Positions 1-4,303 of a stretch of DNA of 8,831 nucleotides are shown here, piece by piece. Source of the DNA: Nitrospira sp. Its GTDB lineage: Bacteria; Nitrospirota; Nitrospiria; Nitrospirales; Nitrospiraceae. The DNA lies in NCBI GenBank assembly GCA_025360665.1, contig JANYBU010000150.1:1-8831 (forward strand). Direction: 5' to 3'. Positions within the stretch are counted from its first letter, which is position 1. Each line of letters starts with the position of its first letter. Below the pieces are notes generated by a model that saw only the letters and a list, made by a program, of their open reading frames with translations, was not told the DNA's origin and ran no database searches. A program made the translations under genes and the position numbers.

Positions 1-595
1 TGAAGTCATGCTTGTGACGGGCGGTAACAGCGCGGGAGATTTCCTGAAATTGCTGGGCAACGGGAAAGACTTCGGCCTGAAGCGGCTCAATTATACCTAT
101 CAAGAAGGAGAGGGCGGTATCGCCGACGCCCTGCGATTGGCCGAACACTTTGTAGACGGGGAGTCGGTGTGTGTGATCTTAGGCGACAACATTATCGAGG
201 GCAACATCGCCGCCGCCGCCGATGTGTTTCGGAAACAGCAGCAGGGGGCGAAAATTCTCTTGAAGGACGTCAAGGACCCGCAACGGTTCGGTGTGCCTAT
301 CCTCGAAGGGAACCGCGTCGTGAAGATTGAGGAAAAACCGGCGAGTCCCCGATCGTCGTACGCGGTCACGGGCATGTATTTTTATGACGCGCGCGTATTC
401 GACATCATCCAAACGCTCAAGCCGTCGGGCCGAGGCGAGCTCGAAATTACCGACGTCAATAATGCCTATATCGCGGATGGAACACTAACCTGGGACATTT
501 TGGAGGGGTGGTGGACCGATGCGGGGACGATCGAATCCCTCCACCTGGCCAATCAGCTAGTGGCGAAGACCGGCGCGAATAAGATGGGGGTGTAG
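1..595 (+). CDS. rfbA: Glucose-1-phosphate thymidylyltransferase (short RfbA/RmlA type), 5' truncated
   Basis: Converts glucose-1-phosphate and dTTP to dTDP-glucose, the first step towards dTDP-L-rhamnose, in the cytoplasm. The frame is open from base 2 (codons for Glu-Val precede the first Met at base 8), so the N-terminus with the GGxGTRLxPxT nucleotide-binding motif lies outside the window. Visible family signatures are MLVTGGNSAGDF near the edge, LGDNI (bases 179-193), DPQRFGV, KIEEKP (EKP at 332-340), AVTGMYFYD, RGELEITDVNNAY (from 431) and WWTDAGT close to the C-terminus. These fit the short, roughly 240-residue nucleotidyltransferases. The neighbouring rfbB and rfbD support the dTDP-rhamnose role. 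The last codons (Lys-Met-Gly-Val) and the TAG stop run into the G-rich array that follows. A different sugar-1-phosphate nucleotidyltransferase is possible but less likely. Confidence 0.9.
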   Translation, partial: EVMLVTGGNSAGDFLKLLGNGKDFGLKRLNYTYQEGEGGIADALRLAEHFVDGESVCVILGDNIIEGNIAAAADVFRKQQQGAKILLKDVKDPQRFGVPILEGNRVVKIEEKPASPRSSYAVTGMYFYDARVFDIIQTLKPSGRGELEITDVNNAYIADGTLTWDILEGWWTDAGTIESLHLANQLVAKTGANKMGV

Positions 596-676
596 GAGGG
601 GGTAAGCGGGGTAGCAGGGGTAAAGAGGGGTAGTGGAGGTAGAGGAAGGGAGCGGGGGTAGCGGGATAGTGGATTA
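590..676 (+). repeat. G-rich GGGTA-type repeat array 1
   Basis: Degenerate units of GGGTA plus 3-5 bases, mostly 9 bp apart, start at the rfbA stop codon and run to about 676. Four G runs (598-602, 608-611, 617-620, 627-630) with loops of 5-6 bases meet the usual G-quadruplex pattern on the coding strand and in the mRNA. Near its right end, at 644-658, it carries GGAAGGGAGCGGGGG, a motif also found near the right end of the other two G-rich arrays. Bases 677-702 lead into the four-helix-bundle gene; a GGGG(T) run at 689-693 is the only ribosome-binding-like sequence there. Confidence 0.85.
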
Positions 677-702
677 AGGCAAGATGAACGGGGTAAGACA
701 AC

Positions 703-1065
703 ATGCATTGGAAGGACCTGGCAGTCTGGCAGAAAGCACATGCGTCGGTGCTGGCGACATACAGGATTACCAGGTCATTTCCAGACGAAGAGAAGTTTCG
801 ATTAACGAATCAATTGTGCCGGGCGTCGGCTTCAGTTCCTGCAAACATTGTGGAAGGGAATGCGCGGCAGTCAACGAAGGAATACATTCAGTTCTTATGT
901 ATAGCGAGAGGTTCATTGGAGGAGACTCGGTATTATGCAATCCTCGCCAAGGATTTGGAGTATCTGACCCAAACGGACTATGACAAGTTTGAATCTGAGA
1001 GTGAATCCGTCAGCCGCATGCTGAACGCACTCGTGAGCGTATTAAAGAAGCGGGGTAAGGGGTAG
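703..1065 (+). CDS. Four-helix-bundle protein, 23S rRNA-intervening-sequence (S23/IVP) family
   Basis: A 120-residue soluble protein of the S23/IVP four-helix-bundle family (TIGR02436 type). Visible signatures are LAVWQKAH (6-13), FPDEEKFRLTNQL (26-38), RASASVPANIVEG (40-52) and the ARGSLEE stretch (68-74), in the usual order and at the usual length. The family was first found as ORFs inside intervening sequences of bacterial 23S rRNA genes. It is related in fold to Avd, the accessory protein of diversity-generating retroelements. Its biochemical role is not settled. I chose the ATG at 703 because the family's N-terminal W-K-D-L-x-V-W motif begins there. The gene has no metabolic link to its rfb neighbours and sits between two G-rich arrays. 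By eye it uses more A/T-ending and rare-looking codons (TTA, AGA, GTA) than rfbB or manC, which hints at transfer. Its last residues (KKRGKG) and TAG stop are encoded by the next repeat array. Confidence 0.88.
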   Translation: MHWKDLAVWQKAHASVLATYRITRSFPDEEKFRLTNQLCRASASVPANIVEGNARQSTKEYIQFLCIARGSLEETRYYAILAKDLEYLTQTDYDKFESESESVSRMLNALVSVLKKRGKG

Positions 1066-1111
1066 AAGAGGGGTAAAGGGGGTAGAGGGGTAGGGGAAGG
1101 GAGAGCGGGGG
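1051..1111 (+). repeat. G-rich GGGTA-type repeat array 2
   Basis: Begins inside the last codons of the four-helix-bundle gene and supplies its TAG stop (1063-1065). G runs at 1052-1055, 1059-1062, 1070-1073 and 1078-1082, with loops of 3, 7 and 4 bases, give a G-quadruplex pattern across the stop codon. The right end, at 1094-1110, is GGGAAGGGAGAGCGGGG, matching the inner ends of arrays 1 and 3. Confidence 0.85.
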
Positions 1112-1185
1112 GTGGAATGCCAGCCCAGTGAACAGATCGAGGGGATATGACGATGCATCTTTTCCAATATTCTTGCTCTGACATC
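1112..1185 (+). other. Conserved core of repeat element, copy 1
   Basis: A non-repetitive spacer between a G-rich and a C-rich array. Bases 1116-1147 match 2561-2592 at 28 of 32 positions, including 18 identical bases in a row (GAACAGATCGAGGGGATA at 1130-1147 and 2575-2592). Bases 1162-1180 match 2607-2625 at 15 of 19. No gene or known RNA was recognised in it. It would form the loop of the G-rich/C-rich stem. Confidence 0.75.
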
Positions 1186-1410
1186 ATTGCCCGGTTACCC
1201 CACTATCCCGGTACCTCTTTATCCCGTGTCTTACCCTGGCCCACTATCCCGGTACCCCCTTATCCCGTGTCTTATTTTGCCCCCATTGCCCCGCTACCCC
1301 GCTACCCCTGGTTTTGCTCTACCCCCCATTGCCCCGCTACCCCGCTACCCCCTTTATCCCTCTACCCCATGCTGTACCCTGCCCCCCTGCCTCGGTACCC
1401 CTTTACCCCG
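1186..1410 (+). repeat. C-rich TACCCC-type minisatellite, copy 1
   Basis: Low-complexity DNA dominated by TACCCC and TATCCC units, complementary in type to the G-rich arrays. It has a higher-order period of about 41-43 bp. Bases 1199-1233 repeat at 1240-1274 with 33 of 35 identical, and 1281-1308 repeats exactly at 1324-1351 (28 of 28). A marker word TCTT(R)(Y)(Y)CTG followed by CATTGCCC recurs through it. The array ends at the ribosome binding site of rfbB. Open frames through it arise because the C-rich orientation lacks stop codons; they are not treated as genes. Confidence 0.85.
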
Positions 1411-1415
1411 AAGGA
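1410..1415 (+). promoter_or_regulatory. Ribosome binding site of rfbB
   Basis: GAAGGA lies 6 bases before the ATG at 1422. It fixes the rfbB start there rather than at the upstream in-frame ATG at 1314, which would add 36 residues encoded by the C-rich array. Confidence 0.75.
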
Positions 1416-1421
1416 TTCGCG

Positions 1422-2453
1422 ATGCGAATCCTTGTGACCGGAGGGGCCGGATTCATTGGCTCACATCTCGTACGTCGCCTGGTTGTTCAGGGCGGCCATG
1501 AGGTGGTGAATCTCGATGCGCTGAAATACTCCGGCAATCTTGCAAATCTCAAGGCGATCGAGACGGATGCCCGGCATACATTTGTGCATGGGGACATTGG
1601 AGATCAGCCCTTGGTCGAACGTCTCTTCCGTGAACATCGGATTGAAGGGGTGATCAATGCCGCGGCGGAGACCCACGTCGATCGGTCTATTCTCGACCCG
1701 GGAGCCTTTGCACGGACCGATGTGGTGGGGACCGGCGTTCTACTTGAGGAAGCCCGTCGCGCCGGCCTGCAGCGATTTCTGCAAGTCAGCACAGACGAAG
1801 TTTACGGCAGCGTCGAGACCGGGATGTCGATTGAGAGCGATCGCCTGGCTCCGCGAAGTCCCTATTCTGCCAGCAAAGCCGGTGGAGACCTCTTGGCCCT
1901 CAGCTACTGGACGACCTATCGGTTTCCTGTGATGGTGACCAGGGGCAGCAATACCTATGGGCCGAATCAGTATCCGGAGAAATTTGTCCCGCTGTTCGTC
2001 ACTAATGCGATCGACAACCAGCCCCTTCCGCTCTATGGGGATGGACGTCAGTGCCGCGATTGGCTGGCTGTGCAGGACCATTGCTCGGCCATCGAGCATG
2101 TATTTCTTCGAGGTGAGCCGGGACAGATCTACAACGTCGGAGGGGGCAATGAACGAGAGAATATCACTGTGGCTGAGCAGATCGTCGGCCATCTTGGCAA
2201 GTCACGCGACCTCATTCGTTTGGTGCAGGATCGACCGGGACATGATCGCCGCTACGCGGTGGATTGCAGCAAGTTGCGTCGATTGGGCTGGAGTCCCGTC
2301 GTGCCCTTTGAAGAGGGACTGCGCGCGACCATCCAATGGTATCAGGAGCATGAGGACTGGTGGCGGACGATCAAGTCCGGCGAGTTTCGCCAATATTACG
2401 AACAGATGTATGGGAAACGGCTTCAAGAAGGGGCGGGGGTAGAGGAGGGGTAA
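1422..2453 (+). CDS. rfbB: dTDP-glucose 4,6-dehydratase
   Basis: Converts dTDP-glucose to dTDP-4-keto-6-deoxyglucose using bound NAD+, the second step of dTDP-L-rhamnose synthesis, in the cytoplasm. The 343-residue product is a short-chain dehydrogenase/reductase of the usual RmlB length. It has a Rossmann motif GGAGFIGSH (7-15), the AETHVDRSI substrate-loop motif (82-90), the catalytic STDEVYG (Thr124, Asp125, Glu126) and YSASK (Tyr148, Lys152). These are followed by RGSNTYGPNQYPEKFVPLF and the sugar-nucleotide-binding YGDGRQCRDWL motif. The start follows a good GAAGGA site and gives MRILVTGGAGF, the normal family N-terminus. The C-terminal tail (GAGVEEG) and TAA stop are encoded by the G-rich array that follows, so the repeat has apparently replaced or extended the original end. 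It is isolated from rfbA and rfbD by two copies of the repeat element. Confidence 0.95.
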   Translation: MRILVTGGAGFIGSHLVRRLVVQGGHEVVNLDALKYSGNLANLKAIETDARHTFVHGDIGDQPLVERLFREHRIEGVINAAAETHVDRSILDPGAFARTDVVGTGVLLEEARRAGLQRFLQVSTDEVYGSVETGMSIESDRLAPRSPYSASKAGGDLLALSYWTTYRFPVMVTRGSNTYGPNQYPEKFVPLFVTNAIDNQPLPLYGDGRQCRDWLAVQDHCSAIEHVFLRGEPGQIYNVGGGNERENITVAEQIVGHLGKSRDLIRLVQDRPGHDRRYAVDCSKLRRLGWSPVVPFEEGLRATIQWYQEHEDWWRTIKSGEFRQYYEQMYGKRLQEGAGVEEG

Positions 2454-2553
2454 CGGGATAGGGGGGTAGCGGGGTAAGGGGATAGAGGGGGAGTGGGATA
2501 GGGAATACAGGGGGTAACGGGGTAGAAGAGGGGTAGGGAAGGGATAGCGGGGT
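2430..2553 (+). repeat. G-rich GGGTA-type repeat array 3
   Basis: Starts within the last eight codons of rfbB and supplies its TAA stop (2451-2453). Units of GGGTA or GGATA are spaced 7-11 bp. G runs at 2430-2433, 2435-2439, 2447-2450 and 2455-2457, and again at 2461-2466, 2471-2474, 2478-2481 and 2487-2491, fit two G-quadruplex patterns. The inner end, GGGAAGGGATAGCGGGG at 2536-2552, matches that of array 2 with one difference. Confidence 0.85.
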
Positions 2554-2630
2554 TACGTATAATGCCAACCGGGCGAACAGATCGAGGGGATAGGATGCTG
2601 CGTCGTTCCCAATATGTTTTCTCTGCACCA
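2554..2630 (+). other. Conserved core of repeat element, copy 2
   Basis: Homologue of the core at 1112-1185, in the same orientation (28 of 32 at 2561-2592, 15 of 19 at 2607-2625). No four-helix-bundle gene accompanies this copy. A TATAAT word at 2558-2563 is present here but not in copy 1, and it has no convincing -35 partner. Confidence 0.75.
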
Positions 2631-2820
2631 CCCGTTATCCCGTTACTCCGCTACCCCCGTTATCCCTTTGCCCCGTGTCTTGCCCTGACCCCATTGCCCC
2701 GTCACCCCTCTATCCCCGGTACCCCGCTACCCCCGGTACCCCTTTATCCCGTGTCTTACTCTGACTCCATTGCCCGATTACCCCTCTACCCCATGCGGTA
2801 CCCCATTACCCCCATACCCC
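2631..2820 (+). repeat. C-rich TACCCC-type minisatellite, copy 2
   Basis: TACCCC/TATCCC units as in copy 1, with the same marker word: TCTTGCCCTGACCCCATTGC at 2678-2697 and TCTTACTCTGACTCCATTGC at 2754-2773. It ends about 20 bases before rfbD. The remaining bases, 2821-2840, hold only a weak AAGAAG ribosome-binding-like sequence at 2833-2838. Confidence 0.85.
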
Positions 2821-2840
2821 TTTAGCCCTATCAAGAAGCT

Positions 2841-3704
2841 ATGCGAATTCTGATCACAGGTGCGCAGGGGCAACTAGGCCACGCACTCCAGCGGGCCCTC
2901 TCGGAGGAAGATCTCATCCTGAAAGATCTGCCGGAGTTTGACCTGACGCAATCTAACAGCGAATCCCAGATCGTGGCTGCCCGTCCCTCTGTCATCCTGC
3001 ATGTCGGCGCCTACACTAATGTCGATGGGGCTGAGCGCGAGCCTGATCGTGCGTTGGCGGTGAACGTTCAAGGCACCACTTTTGTGGCTCGCGCTGCCGC
3101 AACGCTCAATGCGAGACTGATCTATCTGTCGACGGACTATGTCTTCGATGGAACCAAGTCGACCCCCTATCGTGAGGAGGACGTGCCCCATCCTATCAAT
3201 GTATATGGGCAATCCAAACATGAGGGGGAAATCGCCGCATTGACGGGTTGCCCCAACACGTTGGTGGTTCGAACGGCCTGGCTCTATGGACATGCGGGAA
3301 ATAATTTCGTGAAGACGATGATGCGGTTGGCGGGTGAGAAGCCGTTCCTCGAAGTGGTGGGAGATCAGCGAGGCTGCCCGACCAATGCAGACGATCTGGC
3401 TCTGGCCTTGAAAGATCTACTCACGAGTGACCTGCGGGGAATCTGTCACGTGACGAATACCGGCGATTGCACTTGGCATGAATTTGCAGAGGCTATCGTC
3501 AGCCTTATGGGCCTCTCCACCCCTGTTCGGCCCATTACAACCGCTCAAGCGGGACGTCTCGCGAGGCGTCCCGCTTATTCCGTCCTTGCCCAAGGCCGGT
3601 TGAGCACGGTGCGAGCGCTGCTGCCTCATTGGCAGGATGCCCTCGCCCGATTTATGAAAACGACCCCTCACAAGGTCAGTAGTATGGCAACAGGTAACTC
3701 CTAG
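2841..3704 (+). CDS. rfbD: dTDP-4-dehydrorhamnose reductase
   Basis: Reduces dTDP-4-keto-L-rhamnose to dTDP-L-rhamnose with NAD(P)H, the last step of the pathway, in the cytoplasm. The 287-residue product has the RmlD hallmarks: MRILITGAQGQLG (dinucleotide-binding glycines 7, 10 and 13), a GAYTNVDGAE motif (56-65), STDYVFDG (97-104), the catalytic pair Tyr122/Lys126 in YGQSK, then VRTAWLYG, a GDQRGCPT loop and the C-terminal ARRPAYSVL motif. Length and start are normal for the family. The 3,5-epimerase RfbC that makes its substrate is not between rfbB and rfbD and must lie upstream or elsewhere. The gene ends 10 bases before the kdsC-like gene, so the two are probably cotranscribed. A 30-bp palindrome lies within the coding sequence at 3547-3576. 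Confidence 0.95.
   Translation: MRILITGAQGQLGHALQRALSEEDLILKDLPEFDLTQSNSESQIVAARPSVILHVGAYTNVDGAEREPDRALAVNVQGTTFVARAAATLNARLIYLSTDYVFDGTKSTPYREEDVPHPINVYGQSKHEGEIAALTGCPNTLVVRTAWLYGHAGNNFVKTMMRLAGEKPFLEVVGDQRGCPTNADDLALALKDLLTSDLRGICHVTNTGDCTWHEFAEAIVSLMGLSTPVRPITTAQAGRLARRPAYSVLAQGRLSTVRALLPHWQDALARFMKTTPHKVSSMATGNS
3547..3576 (+). repeat. 30-bp near-perfect palindrome inside rfbD
   Basis: The two halves (AAGCGGGACGTCTCG and CGAGGCGTCCCGCTT) are reverse complements except for one T-G pair (3557/3566), which would be a wobble pair in RNA. The sequence encodes part of the QAGRLARRPAY stretch of RfbD. No T tract follows, so it is not a classic terminator. The words GTCTCGC and GTCCCGC also occur in the repeats at 7339-7363. 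Confidence 0.8.
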
Positions 3705-3714
3705 AGGTCAGACG

Positions 3715-4287
3715 ATGGTTAGACGGTCATCAACCCAAAAAACATCTCAGCCCAAGAAGGTCTCTCGCAACGTGCTTCAACGGATCCGTCTGTTTGCCAC
3801 CGATGTCGACGGTGTCTTGACGGACGCTGGAATGTACTATGCCGAGTCCGGCGATGAGTGGAAGAAGTTCAATACGCGCGATGGCATGGGGATCAAGCTG
3901 TTGCAGCGGGCAGGGATCATCACCGCCATTGTGACGCAGGAGCGGACGAAGCTGGTGGCGAGGCGTGCCGAGAAGCTCACGATTCCCGAGTTGCACCAAG
4001 GGGTGATGGATAAGTTGTCGCTTGTTCGCAAGATGGCGGCACGCTATGGGTTCACACTCAGCCAGGTCGCCTATATCGGGGACGATATCAACGATCTTGA
4101 GACGCTGAAGGCGGTGGGATTTTCCGCCACACCGGCCGATGGAATGCCCCAGGTTGCTGCGGCGGTCGACTATGTCTGTCAGAAGAAGGGCGGTGAGGGG
4201 GCGGTTCGGGAAATCATTGAGATGATTCTGGCCGCCCAAGGGCGAAGTTCGAAGTTCGAAGTTCCAAGTTCAGGAACACGCGCGTAG
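3715..4287 (+). CDS. kdsC: KdsC-type HAD-superfamily sugar-phosphate phosphatase
   Basis: A cytoplasmic HAD phosphatase, most similar to 3-deoxy-D-manno-octulosonate-8-phosphate phosphatase, which releases phosphate from Kdo-8-P on the way to CMP-Kdo and LPS. The 190-residue product has motif I DVDGVLTD (nucleophile Asp30, acid/base Asp32), FNTRDGMGIKLLQ (52-64), a motif II threonine (Thr74), a motif III lysine in DK (Lys100), motif IV YIGDDINDL (120-128) and the GGEGAVREIIE tail typical of KdsC. The AGAGG site at 3703-3707 lies 7 bases before the ATG and overlaps the rfbD stop. The usual TGR after motif II reads TQE here (74-76), so the substrate may differ from Kdo-8-P. The N-terminal 20 residues are basic and poorly conserved. 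The last 14 residues are encoded partly by GAAGTTC heptamer repeats. Family assignment is firm; the substrate is not. Confidence 0.85.
   Translation: MVRRSSTQKTSQPKKVSRNVLQRIRLFATDVDGVLTDAGMYYAESGDEWKKFNTRDGMGIKLLQRAGIITAIVTQERTKLVARRAEKLTIPELHQGVMDKLSLVRKMAARYGFTLSQVAYIGDDINDLETLKAVGFSATPADGMPQVAAAVDYVCQKKGGEGAVREIIEMILAAQGRSSKFEVPSSGTRA
4244..4271 (+). repeat. GAAGTTC heptamer tandem repeat (four units)
   Basis: Three GAAGTTC units and one CAAGTTC unit in perfect 7-bp register, inside the last codons of the kdsC-like gene. About 50 bp further on, at 4323-4343, three degenerate heptamers (GAACCTC, AAACCTC, GAACTGC) run in the inverted sense inside the start of manC, so the two clusters could pair across the gene junction. 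Confidence 0.85.
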
Positions 4288-4303
4288 GGTAAGAGATCGG
4301 TTT

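Noticed and set aside
703..1065. Four-helix-bundle gene as avd of a diversity-generating retroelement
   Set aside because: No reverse transcriptase, template repeat or variable repeat is in the window, and the motif set fits the S23/IVP branch.
1147..1501. Open frames rich in Pro, Tyr and Leu through the C-rich array (from 1147 and 1187)
   Set aside because: The TACCCC repeat has no stop codon in this orientation, so several frames stay open at once. They run past the rfbB start, lack ribosome binding sites and show no conserved frame between the two copies.
2558..2563. Perfect TATAAT in the second core as a promoter for rfbD
   Set aside because: No acceptable -35 at 16-18 bp (the region is G-rich repeat), no extended -10, and the word is absent from the homologous first core.
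590..2820. Repeat arrays as a CRISPR
   Set aside because: Units are short, degenerate and GC-rich, without unique spacers of regular length or cas genes.
2562..2825. Similar Pro/Tyr-rich open frame from 2562 through the second C-rich array
   Set aside because: Same repeat artefact; the start lies in the core and no coding signature is seen.
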